DNA of 64,000 nucleotides from Atrina japonica. Taxonomy: Eukaryota > Mollusca > Bivalvia > Pterioida > Pinnidae. The stretch spans positions 124,001 to 188,000 of the forward strand of contig BROG01000004.1 in NCBI GenBank assembly GCA_030159075.1, given 5' to 3'. A model generated the notes under the pieces. The model was not told where the DNA came from and made no database searches. It saw only the letters and a program-made list of their open reading frames with translations. A program made the translations under genes and the position numbers. The stretch's first letter is position 1; each line of letters opens with the position of its first letter. Positions 1 through 12,800 of this stretch are shown here, one piece after another.

Positions 1-118
1 CCTGACCATCCTGAAGATTAATACTTCGGTATCTGTGATTTTTTATTTTGCTAATACTAGTAGATAAATATAAAACATTTGTCATTATATTTAGATATGA
101 TGTACTTTTATCACTTAG

Positions 119-234
119 GTTTAAACGGAGGGACGAGTATAGAGGAGGCAATATGTGACTCTATCACACAAACAACGGCAGATGTTATGAATCTATGGAT
201 TGCAGTTTTCCACGAGAAAGATGCAGCAAGAAAG
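119..234 (+). CDS. GST gene 1, first visible exon (start of helical domain)
   Basis: Follows acceptor tcacttag and ends AAG before gtgtgt. The incoming intron is phase 1: two bases, GT, complete a Gly codon. It encodes LNGGTSIEEAICDSITQTT and onward to HEKDAARK. The exon is 116 nt, identical in length to 9553-9668. Confidence 0.88.
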
Positions 235-673
235 GTGTGTTCATAAAGATTCATGTTAATCAATATATGGTTCCGAAAGATGTGTAAATACATTAAAAAA
301 GAAAGTATATATTATACACACAATACAAAAGTTATAGTTTATAAGAGGAAAAAATGCTCCAGACGATCGCTTCTTACGATGAAACTTCATCATTTTAGCT
401 AAGAGTAAGTTAACCACATTTAAAAGACTATTTTCTTTAGTTTTGAGGAGTTGAGTATTTAAATGCTACTTTAGTATAAAATAAATGAGCTGGTACCGGA
501 ATATCAGATACTAAGTTAATGTATGCTCTCGTGAGCGCAGACGGTCCATTAGCATTAGCAATGACCTAGTTGTTGTAATTATCATACACATAATACCATT
601 GGTATAGTTTTCGAAAGAAAAAGGACCAAAAAAACGTTCAAGACGATCGTTTCTGTCAATTAGGCTTCGTCAG

Positions 674-737
<64 letters not shown>

Positions 738-1400
738 TAGATAGAGAGAGAGAGAGAGAGCTTGAGCTTCGAAACAAAAAGTTCTATCGTTCAAGGTTAA
801 AAAGTATCTGGTTTGAAATACGGTATGTTAGAGTATAGGCGTTATCTTTGAATGCAAACGATTTTCAAAATAACTGAAATGATTTTTGTTTTAATTAAAT
901 ACAATGTACATGTACTTCAAAGTTGCAAACGCATTTTAGGTATAATCATCTAACAGAACCTGTATATAAATTACTCTATAAGTGACCCTTTGATATATCT
1001 ACAGGCAACACTTGAAAAGAAATTTAAAGAGGAGCAACTACCAAAATATCGGGATATATTTGAACAAATGTTAGAAGTTAAAGATGGTGGAGCTGGTTTC
1101 TTTGTAGGAAAATCGGTAAGACATTTAGTTCTTTTTAAGTATTTACAACCAAGACAAAACCGTGTCATGAAAAATAAATGAAACCGTATCCACAACATAC
1201 TTCATATACCTGTATTTGTATCTACTATTTTGCAGTTAACGATGGCTGATTTGGCCGTGTACGACTTGTTTGAAATACCTTTAAGGGACATTCCTGAATT
1301 GTTTTCCAATTCACCCAACCTTGCAGCTCACAGACAAAGAGTAGAAGAGTTACCAAAAATCCAGGAGTATCTCAAAAACCGTCCAAAAACAGTTTTCTGA
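119..1400 (+). CDS. Sigma-class glutathione S-transferase, 3' part (last three coding exons)
   Basis: Spliced gene, partial at its 5' end: exons 119-234, 1005-1115 and 1236-1400 encode about 129 C-terminal residues. The thioredoxin-like glutathione-binding domain lies upstream of the window. Visible is the all-helical C-terminal domain of sigma GSTs: GLNGGTSIEEAICDS at the start of the helical domain, GAGFFVGKS before the third exon, and LTMADLAVYD, the conserved helix-6 N-capping segment of GSTs. The protein ends in KNRPKTVF. Exon lengths (116 and 111 nt) and intron phases equal those of the complete paralog at 6700-12970, which confirms the splicing. Known for the family: sigma GSTs conjugate glutathione, isomerise prostaglandin H2, or serve as S-crystallins in cephalopod lenses. 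Which applies here cannot be told. It is cytosolic, with no signal peptide expected. Confidence 0.9.
360..660. repeat. Dispersed repeat in a GST gene 1 intron
   Basis: The segment with gacgatcg, tactttagtataaaataa and gacggtccattagca recurs in diverged form at about 11400-11700 (intron 4 of GST gene 2), and its middle part recurs at about 15640-15720. Partners lie in non-corresponding introns, so this is an interspersed repeat rather than shared gene ancestry. Class unknown. Confidence 0.5.
676..760. repeat. (TA)n then (GA)n microsatellite
   Basis: About 43 bases of TA repeat run directly into about 40 bases of GA/GATA repeat, inside the first visible intron of GST gene 1. Confidence 0.95.
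1005..1115 (+). CDS. GST gene 1, penultimate exon
   Basis: Between acceptor tctacag and donor gtaaga, phase 0 on both sides, 111 nt. It encodes ATLEKKFKEEQLPKYRD and onward to GAGFFVGKS. It aligns in length and pattern with 11142-11252 (ESGYFVGDS). Confidence 0.9.
1236..1400 (+). CDS. GST gene 1, terminal exon with stop
   Basis: After acceptor ttttgcag. It starts LTMADLAVYD, the GST helix-6 signature, and ends ...KNRPKTVF with TGA at 1398-1400. A poly(A) signal follows about 60 bases later. Confidence 0.92.
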   Translation, partial: LTMADLAVYDLFEIPLRDIPELFSNSPNLAAHRQRVEELPKIQEYLKNRPKTVF

Positions 1401-1460
1401 TGAGTCAGTTTTCCTGATTCTTAATGCAAGATATGTAAAATAGACAATGTATTTGATATC

Positions 1461-1466
1461 AATAAA
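1461..1466 (+). terminator. Poly(A) signal of GST gene 1
   Basis: Canonical AATAAA 61 bases after the stop codon, in an AT-rich stretch. The expected cleavage site lies about 15-30 bases downstream. No other signal is closer. Confidence 0.6.
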
Positions 1467-1507
1467 ATATGCCGACACATTAAATAATTTCCTGTTCTTG
1501 GCTAAAA

Positions 1508-1510
<3 letters not shown>

Positions 1511-1585
<75 letters not shown>
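1511..1585. repeat. (TG)n microsatellite
   Basis: 75 bases of uninterrupted TG, about 45 bases after the GST gene 1 poly(A) signal. It produces spurious Cys-Val and Thr-His open frames on the two strands. Confidence 0.97.
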
Positions 1586-1586
<1 letters not shown>

Positions 1587-2177
1587 TATTGTAGTTTATG
1601 CACTCTAGGGAAACTTGTTCCAAGAAAATATTCCAATTCGAACTGTGTATCTTTCCGGGCGGAAACAGAGATGAATCAAGGAATCTCTCATATTTCTCTG
1701 ATGATCTGGGCCCAAAGTCACCAACTGTACTCCGTAGGCTACTCAAGCTTAACCATCTTTTTAGGATTTCAAAGTAAAGCGCACACATTTTTGCGGCCAC
1801 TGGACATGTTTGTATATTGGTGACATACGATAGTAACTAATGATGAAAATTATTGTTCGTAAAACTTCAGAAATATCTAAAAAAAATTGTTTGAGTACAT
1901 ACTCAAAGTATTTATTAATTCTTACGTTCGCAGTGGTTACTCTTCGACAAGTGGCTATGCATTTAGTTTTATAATTTGGCCTTGTTTGATACTACTTTCC
2001 GTTTAAAAAATAAATCTATTTGAAATTTTAAATCAACTGATGAAGTCAAATTGACAGAAAAGATCATTTGGAGCATTATAACTTCGGTAATATTTTTGTA
2101 ATATTTTGTAGGAAAATCATAAGTGTGAACAATATTTTATGCAAACGACAAAAATAATATTAAGTGTCCTATTCGTT

Positions 2178-2180
<3 letters not shown>

Positions 2181-2265
<85 letters not shown>
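2181..2265. repeat. (AT)n microsatellite
   Basis: 85 bases of uninterrupted AT in intergenic DNA. Self-complementary, so able to form cruciforms. Confidence 0.97.
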
Positions 2266-2271
<6 letters not shown>

Positions 2272-3101
2272 AATAAAATAAAAGTTCGCCTTGAGTATAC
2301 AGTAAATTGGGTGACTTTGGGCCAAGAATAGGAATCAGTTTCACTGTCCTGCTACCTTTCTTGTTGTCTCAGGAAATAACCACTAGTTTTGACTAACAAG
2401 ATATTTTGTATTGAAATAGTATAAATTTCTTACCTGTCATATATTTTTCTAAATACAGTGGAGCCTTGCATTTTAGACCACAAGTCTTTTGATTTATATT
2501 CAATAGGTACAGAACCTCACTAATCAGAGCACTTTGAGTCGGTCAGTTACCTAGAGAATAAGAACGTCATGTCATAATATTTATTCTGTTATTGCTTAAT
2601 TGTTACATCAACCTGAAAATCACTGTTGAGGTTTATATAACAATCCGACTATAATGACGTCATAGTAGAAATGATGTGATTTTTTCTTTTAGTTTTACAT
2701 CCCGCTCCGTTTGTCACTGAAGGTAAGTGACCTAATTCTTCCTTTTAGAATTTCTTTAATATAAATTACTTAGATAAGATAATCATGTAATAAAACAATT
2801 GTTGACTTTTGATATCGGTTGACACGTTGATTTATCAACCTCAGGGGAAATGCGATACTCACCCAAGCCAACGGTCTTGGTTGATATATCAAGATGTCAA
2901 CTACATTAAAGTCAAAATTTGTATAAAATCACTATGATACACAATATCCCCTGGGTCAGTTGAAAATAATTGATGTTTATTGACCAATGAAACTACAAGA
3001 AGTGACGAAGAGGTGTAATATACAAAGATATTCAAAAGTGGCTCACTTAATGAAAATACACTTCTGGAACCACGTGCCCTAGAGGAATCAGTATTAATTG
3101 A

Positions 3102-3184
3102 TTAACCCCTGAAAAGGAATGGACTCCTCTGTAAATCAATGGGTTAGACCAGTCCATTTGTGTCTTTATGTTGTGAATGGGTTG
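3102..3184. mobile_element. Short palindromic TTAA-ended MITE-like element
   Basis: Begins TTAACCCCTGAAAA and ends near GTGAATGGGTT, with the internal AGACCAGTCCA typical of the family also seen at 14598-14684, 38400-38494 and 58023-58119. Length is about 85 bp and it has no coding capacity. The ends are imperfect inverted repeats with TTAA at the termini. Confidence 0.6.
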
Positions 3185-3541
3185 GACACTCTAGATATAG
3201 CATATGAATACATACAATTTAATCGTTTATTTTGTACGTTGATGTGTTAAAGGCATATAAGGTTCCAAAATGAATTTTTTTTTTCAAATAAATTTTCAAA
3301 GTTTTCAAATATTTGGCGCTTTATACAAATAAAATGTTTTTAAAAATAGATACAAAAATGTTATAATGTAGTATGTATGGAAAGAAATCGTATGAGGATC
3401 AATGGGCTAGTCAACTTTTGTATCCTTACGTGGATTGCACGAAAGTTAATCATCAGTGTATTGGATTAGTTCTAGGCAATATATACATATGTTAAATATA
3501 TCTTTTAGTGTTTTAAAAAATCAAAGTTTAGGTGTAATCGC

Positions 3542-3543
<2 letters not shown>

Positions 3544-3619
<76 letters not shown>
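3544..3619. repeat. (TA)n microsatellite
   Basis: About 76 bases of TA repeat in intergenic DNA. Confidence 0.97.
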
Positions 3620-3621
<2 letters not shown>

Positions 3622-4066
3622 CAAAAAATAAAAACAGTCTGTGGGACCTCAATACAGAACTCACGTTACGGCCTATATATCTTGAAAGTCATCATAAAGC
3701 ATGTGGCTTAAAATGAATTGTAGGTTTAAAACTGCTCGTGATATAACTGAGCTTACACATGACACACAGAAGTGTATGTCGGATTGGGTAACACATATTT
3801 TCTAGTGAGGACAATAACTTATTTACATTTAAAATAGCAAGCACGAAACAAACTGGTCTTCTAACATTTGAATGCGATTTTCAACTTTAATTGTGTCTAC
3901 TTCAGATGAACTTCGTGTATCACGTGGACGCTTTTACTCTGTCAAAGTCGTATTAAACATAGGAATTTATCATCTTTATTTCAACTCATTCACAAGTTTT
4001 ATTGCGTTGATAATCTTGTCAATGCCACAATAGTATGAGATGCAAACTGTGAATAAAACGACTAAA

Positions 4067-4156
4067 TTAACCCATTCAACCCTAAATATTTAGATGGTAT
4101 GATCTTTCTATTGTTTAGATCAGTCTATTATGGCCTGTAGGGTTTAAATGGGTTAA
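4067..4156. mobile_element. Palindromic TTAA-ended MITE-like element
   Basis: TTAACCCATTCAACCCTAAA at the left end is mirrored by TAGGGTTTAAATGGGTTAA at the right end, an approximately 90-bp terminal-inverted-repeat unit with TTAA at both edges. The internal TAGATCAGTCTATTATGGCC matches the copies at 30436-30522 and 33246-33334. Confidence 0.7.
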
Positions 4157-5164
4157 ACATGCTCTTGTACTTTAAATTCCTTTATATTTTGTGAAATATT
4201 GCTTGGGGAACTCGGTTTGGCTTTTATTCGTTTGCAAACGATTCATTTGACTTTGTTACATGTATTTGTATTTGAATACGACACTGGACCTTGGTTTATT
4301 TTGACAAAAGATAAGAATCTTTATGCCTGTTTATATATCTTGTCTGTTAATGTAAATCAGTCTAAGTAGTAAAAACTGTATTGTTGTGGAAAACACAGTC
4401 GATGCTCCTACCACGGTGCTACCATGATTTTTTCATAACCTATTATTTAAATATTTAACGGATTAGTACTCAAAATAACACAATACAAATATATATATAT
4501 ATATATAACAAGATGTATTCTACTAATATAGGGACTGGTTTTTTATATCTTTACGTAAAGTTATTTGTGTAGTAAAGCATGCATTTGCACTTGAAATAGA
4601 CAATTGTTTAATATCATAACGGAAACTAAATCTCCATGATTTGAGTGAATACGAGAAATGTAAATTAAATTTCCTTGTTAGTATGTTTTATCGTTGATAA
4701 TATTGTACTATATACTACATACATCCAAAACTGCATTCTTACATATGTTTCCCGAAGGGTCTACTGTAAATCCAGAAAATTTCGCGATACTTTATTTTCG
4801 CGAAACGCAAGTTCTAAATTATTCGCGAGATGATATTTTCGCGATTATGATGCGATGTTCTTCAGCTAAAGGTGATGGCGTATTCATATTGTCACGAGTA
4901 GCTAAGAATACCCCAAGATATTGGTAAACATTTAAGGAATTATAAAATACTACAAAGAATGTGAGGCATTTAGACATGTATGACTGCAGAGAAAGCAGAA
5001 TATACTCAAGCCTACCGGACTATGTTTAACGTTATCTCTGTGTTAATTTGGCTCATCTTACTGACGACCGTGAGGCAGACTATATAACGTAGGTGATAAC
5101 GTTTTGATGATTTAGGGATATTCCACTGTTTTGGGGGATGAGGCCAGAGCCCTTTAAATTGTTT

Positions 5165-5212
5165 GTTTTTTTTTTTTTTTTTTTTTTGGTTTTTTTTTTG
5201 GTTTTTTTTTTT
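5165..5212. repeat. Poly-T rich tract
   Basis: Nearly pure T, interrupted only by GG pairs. It may be the A-tail of a decayed minus-strand retroposon or slippage product. Nothing adjoining identifies it. Confidence 0.9.
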
Positions 5213-5819
5213 TATTATTTACTGAAATTGGGAAATCCTATAACACACATCTTTTTGAAAATACAAGAATATCTTGAAATCCATTGCCATTATGGATATC
5301 ATGAATTTTCAAATCAATTGGGAAATTTCAATTGCAAATTGGAGAAGAATGTATTTTTTGCATTTGGAAAAGGGCCTTAGTCCCCCTTGCAATAGGGTGG
5401 AAAATCCCCGTGCTTGCTAGTAATCTCCCTTGAATATCAAAGGAATGGAAAATTGACAGCACTAAATTTATAATACAAATGAATTAATTACAACAAAGGA
5501 TACGTTACGTATGCCCATGTCCCTTGTTAACACTCGTGTTAACATATTGGGAACGACTATATTATAGAAATACAGAGAAAATACATTTTGAGAACTATCG
5601 AACGTCGTGACGACTCGCAATGTTTCCTAGCGCTCGATGATCAGAACGGATTATCTCAGTTGTAATGGATTGCACTGGTGACTTCATTTACATGGCAACA
5701 TTGAATGACTTCGCAGTTCAAGATAAGTAAAAGAATTTTGTGTGTATCTCTGAAGCTCGGTTTACATGATTTGCTTTTTCACATATGCCACTGCCACATG
5801 TAGATCATGTCTGTTTCGT

Positions 5820-6194
5820 AGACCAATAGAAATGGTTCAATCTGAGCTGCAAAGCCAGACGGAACTGACCAACCAGTGACAAGGTCATTATTTATTTAGC
5901 ATGTTCATCGTCATCGGTGTGTGTCTTCCTAATGTATCAAAGAGGTTACTCCTCGCAGTAGATAATTCCTTCATCAAAGTATGATGAACACCATAAATTT
6001 CTCAGACAAATAGTCTGTGATGTTTAGGAGACAAATACAAATGGATCAATCTGGCCAGCCAAGGCAGACGGAACTGACCAACCAGTGACAAGGTCATTAT
6101 CTATTTAGCATGCTCATCGTCATCATTGTGTCTTTCTATTGTATTAAAGAGGAGGGCCTTCGCAGTAGATAATTCCCTTCTCAAAGTATGATGA
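5820..6194. repeat. Tandem ~170-bp duplication upstream of GST gene 2
   Basis: The blocks 5820-5990 and 6029-6194 share long near-identical stretches, including agacggaactgaccaaccag, tgacaaggtcatt, tagcatg.tcatcgtcatc and cgcagtagataattcc, separated by about 40 bases. They lie 500-900 bases upstream of the GST start codon. A regulatory role is possible but not shown. Confidence 0.8.
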
Positions 6195-6699
6195 ATGTAT
6201 TATCCATATATTTCTCTGCCCCTTTCATTTTGTGATATTACTCTGAATGAACGGCAAAATACAACCATCATCTCAAAATTCTCCATTTTGTTTACTTTCT
6301 ACCACTTGTCAAATATAATTTCTGCAGTGTGTGTAAACACAACAAGCTCATGTGGCAATGCCAGATCTGCTTTGACCAGCAGCTACAAAAGCATACGGCG
6401 TAAACTGGGGCTTAAAAGGCCTTATTAAAAAAAAAAAAACACAACAGAGAGATCATATATTGTTTTATTGGATATAAAAACGTATTTAAATGATATATCA
6501 TTGTGATAAAAACTGAACTTTTATCCTCAAACAAATCAATACCCCTTTTAAAAATCCATATCAAACGGTGTGTCATTATTAGATACAGTGCACTCAATGT
6601 TGAAGTCAAATTATAATGACGCTGATACGCACGTTTGAATACCTAGTTCCTGTTCACTGATTAAGCAGTGTAAACATCAGAAAAACTAGCGCATCAAAA

Positions 6700-6838
6700 A
6701 TGGCGTCGTCCATTAAGCTGTATTACTTTGACTTCAGAGGTCTTGGGGAATTAGTTCGGCTCTTGTTAAATCTATCAGATGTTAAGTATGAGGATGTTCG
6801 TCTCCAGAGAGAAGCATGGGAAACAGAGTACAAACAAG
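6700..6838 (+). CDS. GST gene 2, exon 1 (start codon, catalytic Tyr)
   Basis: Encodes [20 protein letters not shown] and on to WETEYKQ, ending phase 1 before donor gtagga. Tyr9-Phe10 is the expected catalytic position. Confidence 0.94.
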
Positions 6839-9800
6839 GTAGGAAACGATTTAAAAGAAAGATAACTCCATTGTATAAGACGATTTGATTGATGAGATAG
6901 GATTTAAATTATTTCAGTATTTTATCTGGCCTACGGTAAAAATTGTAACGAGACGAAATATGATGGTATATGTCAATTTATGTATGTTTATAGAAACTAT
7001 GAAACAATAATCATTCTTCGTATATATAAATTTCCTTTATAGAAATGCCATTAGGAAAGATCCCAGTCCTTGAGGTAGACGGGAAAAAGATACCACAAAG
7101 TGGCGCTATAGCCAGATACCTTGCTAGGAAACATGGTAAGTGTTATTATTAAAGCATTATTTAAGCAGACGACATACCAAACGTTTTATTTATAGAAAAC
7201 AGTTAGGTTAATGTATTCCTCATTTACGCTAGATCCCTTAATTACAAACAACATTTACGTTATGTCAACGCGAGTATTAGTTCTTTATTACTTTTCATTC
7301 GAAATATTTCTGAATATTAAATGACGGTAAGAAAGACGCAATTTGAAATTCAATTATGAATCTGTCAATGGAGCCATCTGTCAAAAGAAGATAAAGATCA
7401 AGGGCACGTTTGTTTAAAAAAACTGAATTTTTGTTGTACAATGAAAGCGCAGGTAGACCTGTGTATCCAAATCAAAACGCCACGAAATGTTAATCGCGCT
7501 TGTCGACATAAACGATAATATTGTAATGTTTATAATTTTAAGTGCATTCATATAATGCTTCACAAAGCTCAACGTGTGTTGAGTATTGTTTACTTAACTT
7601 CCCGGGAAGGAAAGAATACGATTCTTAGTATTACAAATTGCTTTTCACATCCCGCATATCTCTACAGGAGTTGGTCAATATGAGTGATTAGCGACCTTTT
7701 CAAACTGTGATAATTCTGTAAACTGACAAGTCCGTAATATGTTGATATGCACATAACTATGTTGAGTAGTGTGCGAATTTTGAACTGAATAAATGGTTAC
7801 ATTTTCAAGATTAAAGCAAAATATATGTTAAAGACATAGTATCTACGATTTCCTCAAATATTTCAATCTCATTTGTTTGGGTCCAATATGTTAATATTTG
7901 GAGATAAAAAACGAAAAATTGTTGAATTAAAACACATAGAAGTATAGTTTTATTGTATTTTCACAACTTTCCACGTTTTTTTTTTTATTTTTTTGTCGTA
8001 ACGACAAAAATTCGTTTTGCAAGCCCGCCCATATTCATATAACATAGCGTGACCTGTATTTGCGCATGCGCATTTCCATTGTTGATAGTGAAAAGCATGG
8101 CGTCCAAAGCAAAAACAAATCGTGGCCGACCTGTTAAATTGACAGATTCAGCTAGAAAAAGAAATCGGAAAGAAGTTCTGGCGAAATACAACAAGACCAA
8201 GATAAATATTGGAAAGGAGCATGATCGATGGATAAGCCTCAAGGACCGTTCAAATGTAGGATCTCAAAATAAATCAACACACGTTTACCTCAGCATCCAT
8301 TGATTGATATCGATACGATCTAGGTCATTGCGTGTGCTTCTGGGATTGTTTCTGTGCATAATTAATGAGTTTGATTCTTACAGACGACGACAACAAATCA
8401 GCATTTATCCGTTAATTACGCTAATTATACCAAAAAATGTCGACGTGGAAGATCATTATTCAGTCATATCTTCGATATTTCCGCAAAATTGCCGACTAAA
8501 AAAATAACCATTTTCGTAGATACTATGTCTTTAAATATTTATTACAGTAACAACTTTTGAACAACATGAGAAAATTTTTATTTCTCGTTCTGGCTGTCAG
8601 TTACACAACACATTTCAAATCTTTCAACTCACTTTAGCTCGAATACAAGTTGTCCGTCGCCCGTCGTCCGAGATAAATATAAGAATGATCTACATAGTTG
8701 TGTAAAGGAGTGTTTTTTTATTTTTCATTTTGCTTTGTCTTGTTGTTCTGTTGTCCGTCCGTCTGTCCGTCTGTCTGAAAACTTTTCACATTTTCGACTT
8801 CTTCTCCTAAACCGTTGAAGGGACTTTTCATTTACTTAGTTAAAACTTTGGTATTATGTTTATAATATTAAAAAAAAGGAAATGTGGAACCGATGTAGTA
8901 AACAGCATATTCATCTTCATAACCAAAACTAGTTGACGGCTTTTGACGAAATTTGGCAGGGAAACTCATAGTTCCTACTAGTGTTACCATAGTCATTCTA
9001 GTACTGTCATAGTCCCTACTAGTGTTACCATAGTCCCTTCTAGTGTTGCCATAGCCCCTTCTTGTGTTGCCATAGTCCCTACTAGTGTTACCATAGTCCC
9101 TTCTAGTGTTGCCATAGTCCCCTCTAGTGTTTCCATAGTCCCTGCTGGTGTTACCATAGTCCCTTCAAGTGTTACCATAGTCCCTTCTAGTGTTACCATA
9201 GTCCCTTCTAGTGTTACCATAGTCCCTGCTAGTGTTACCATAGTCTCTGCTAGTGTTACCATAGTCACTACTAGTGTTACAACAGTCCATTCTAATGTTA
9301 CTATTGTCCCTACTTGTGTAACCATAGTCCCTTTTGGTGCTGTCATAGACGCTACTAATGTTGCCATGGTACCTAATTGTGTTGTCATAGTCCCTACTAG
9401 TGCTACCATAGTCCCTCTTGTATACTTTTTTCAGTCCAATGCCAACAACAAATCGAATATGTTTTGATTGTCATTCTTTTCACGTTTGCTGATGGTGCTC
9501 AGGTAAGCGATATAGGCCAACTTTGTTTTATTTTTTTACATTGATAATGAAGATTTGTATGGTAAAGACAACGCCGAGATGACACAAGTGGATGTTATCT
9601 ATGAAACTATGTGCGAATGTCGAGTTAAAGTGCTAAAATGGATTGGAGAGAAAGATGTAACAATCAAGGTAAATATATCTTGAGTCTAAATAACATGACA
9701 GCAATAAAAATAATACAGCACCGTGCCAAATGTAAGGCAACTATCGTCATTTTCCCATAGCTTTCTGTGTTAAATCATCGTTTTTTAATTCTTGTCAAAA

Positions 9801-9846
9801 TTCACGTTTTTATATAAAGAAATCAATTCATTATTATATCATCATT

Positions 9847-9879
<33 letters not shown>

Positions 9880-12800
9880 TGATATTAGTTTTAAACTCCA
9901 TTTAAACGTTATTTTTAGAAGCAACATTTTTTTTCATTGTAGTATGCATTCTGTTGACTCCACTTACTATGATCCAAGAAGGGAATGACGCTTGTGATTT
10001 ACAAAAGTTTTCATGAAAAGAAACTAACACATTCCAAACCCATTTAGAAAGACAGTCCATAGACTTCAACACAAATGTGCAAATGTTTACAAGATTTCAT
10101 TAAGTACATAAGTCAGGCCAGTTTTATTTTCAAAAAGTTGATTTAGCATAGAACGGTATGGGAAAATTATTTTAGTTTACTCACTTTTGGCATGGGACCG
10201 TATATGTATATGCCAAAAAAATTCAGGGATTTTCCAAAGACGTTTTTGGTGTCCGGTTACATACAGGACACATTCCCAATGCCAAAACGAGATGTATTAT
10301 TCCTCAAAATATGCCAAAATTCCTAATTTCGATTTTCAAAATAAAAAATGATGGTTTTTTTCAAATAAATGTATCAAATTAATATTTCTGATTTAGTTTA
10401 AATTTGTCGTATATTTTCCCAATTTTTGGAACATTGGACCCAGAATTAAGGAGGCAGAAATATTCTTGAAATTATAAATACATGTACAATTACTCTTAAA
10501 CGTTTAAGCATTTATTCATTCTTGTACATAACGCAGTTTATCTATGGCGATATAGACGAAAAAATCAACAAACCTTGATGCATTAGTGATCAACCATTGT
10601 ATATATTGTATATTGATATTTGTAATTTCTGATATAAACAGGATTCCATTTCCACGTAATACGACATTAAAACTGTATTTTCATAATTATGTGGTCCTAA
10701 ATTGAAAGGATTTTACAGTTCCTTTTGTCTAACTAATGATAATCTGATATTTCTATGACATACAATGTAATTAGCAATGTGCTTAGGCCAGGCCCTAACC
10801 CTAACCATAACCCTAACCCTAACCCTAGGGGTAAGCGTAGTGTGTGGCAGAATAATAACATAACATGGATATGTAAATAAAATAATACGTTTACCTTTCG
10901 CTCTTCGTACGTAGATCTGCACACTTCAGCACACACACACACACAATAAATATCATCTCATTTACAAAAGTTACAAAGGACTTTTTTTAAACAGTTAAAA
11001 TCTCTGCTATTTATACATAGTATAACTCGTCATTTTAGCCAGAGCACTCTAGCTAAGAAGTGTGGCAGGTCTATTATTGATGGTGTTCATTGTTTAAACT
11101 TTACTCAATGTAATTAATTCATTCCATGTTTTGCCTTGTAGGAAAACATAAAAAGGAACCTTATTGAAAAAGACATCCCAGAGTACCTAGAATTCGTCAC
11201 AAGATTTCTCAAAGAAAATAAATCTGAAAGTGGATATTTTGTAGGAGATTCAGTACGTAAACATATTGTCCGTCCCTTTTATTCTTCTATTTGAAATGTA
11301 CACTACTCATCCAGTCACAGACTTATACTCTTCTTTTAATTCTTCATAAGCCTTCATAATACCGGTACTATTAACAATACCAATGTTATAGTCTAAGAAA
11401 AGTGGCCAAAACAAATGCAAAAAACGATCGTTTCTGTCCGTATGACTTCATCGGCTGAGCTCGTATTTAATACAAATGTATAGATTTATATCCGAGAGAA
11501 AAAGTGGTATCATACAAGGCAAATAATAAATCTTATTGTATTGGCAAAACCGTTTAAGAAATATCAATTTGTTAAAATGAATATCTTAGCTTTTGAGAAG
11601 TTTAGCTGTCTGAGCGAAAGATTACTTTAGTATAAAATAATCGGCCGGTTTATGTATACCCTCGGGGACTCAAACGGTCCACCAGAACTCAGTTTGGACC
11701 CATCAGAAATACCGTTGCGAAAATAGTATGTCTTGGTTTCACTGTCATTTGAAGAAAATGTACTGTTTACAATTACAATTTTGTCGCTTATTCAATACTG
11801 ATGTTTACCGTACCTCTACTGTTCTTCTTAATCATACTTATCTTCTTATTCCTGTAATAACTGTCTACTTTGTCTCTTTTTGTGTTTGCTTGATCACATA
11901 TAACAAAATGAGTTGAAATTGATGTTTTGGAAACGTTTCTTTTGTTTGATTAGTTGATTAACGTTTACCTTAAGTTCAAATCAATTTCATTTTCATACAT
12001 CGAAGACGATATAATCCAATTTCCCACAACCGAATTTCATTAGGACCGGTAATTTTGTCAGGTTTTTATTTGGGGGGAGGGTGTCGTGTCTTGGACGATG
12101 ACATAGGTCAATAATTCTGGTTTATTCGGACTTATATATATATATAAATTTTCGTAATCCGGAGTTAGGAATCGATATTCATTAATTGTGTTGATGAAAG
12201 TACAAAAAAATCTAGCTTTGTTGTGGTAATTTGTATCAGGGAGTAATCGCATTGTTTAGGACAGTTGCACTGCATATTATATAAACGAAAATGCCAAAGT
12301 ATTATACGTAAAAAGACACATACTCGGTGAATACTGTGCCCTCTGGTGTAGCCCTCTGGGGCAAAGAGGGTGGGATCAAGTAAACGAAGTTAACTCTAAG
12401 TTCATAATTAACTTATCTGACACTTTCTGACACCATCTTGTCATATCAGCAATGGAACTGTGAAACATTGATTAATCCACAATGTTATTTTTATTCAATA
12501 CCACGTTTCTGTATTAAACAGCATATTCAGAAAGTCTTGATTTTGCCCTATATCACGATATTTTATGCATGGGGTGTTCATTGTGCTTCAGTTATTAAAC
12601 TTGGAAAATGTGCTTATTTTGAATTTACCCTTTTATCTAAAAATTTAAATGGCGAAAATTAAGTGGGAGACAAATTTTTCAGGCATAAAGTATTAGAGTA
12701 TCGGACCATATTTTGAATTCACTTTTGTATATAAAAATTTATTAAAATGGCTTGCATATCGCATTGATGTGATTCTATGTGTTAGTTTAAAAATGGATTT

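Larger units (their letters stand above)
1467..6699. other. Intergenic region between the two GST genes
   Basis: No coding exon could be supported over 5.2 kb. It contains a TG microsatellite (1511-1585), TA microsatellites (2181-2265, 3544-3619), short palindromic elements (3102-3184, 4067-4156), a poly-T run (5165-5212) and a duplicated block (5820-6194). Short open frames here lack codon structure and mostly come from these repeats. Confidence 0.7.
7136..9552 (+). other. GST gene 2 intron 2 (2.4 kb)
   Basis: Holds a small open frame (8097-8303), a short-tandem GTCCGTCC-rich stretch near 8750-8790 of a kind common in bivalve introns, and the 21-bp minisatellite 8969-9418. Nothing else recognisable was seen. 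Confidence 0.6.

Noticed and set aside
8993..9409. Minus-strand 138-codon open frame rich in MVTLEGT
   Set aside because: Pure product of the 21-base minisatellite.
10733..10942. Minus-strand frames with LGLGLGL or VRVRVMV
   Set aside because: Products of the telomere-like CCCTAA repeat.
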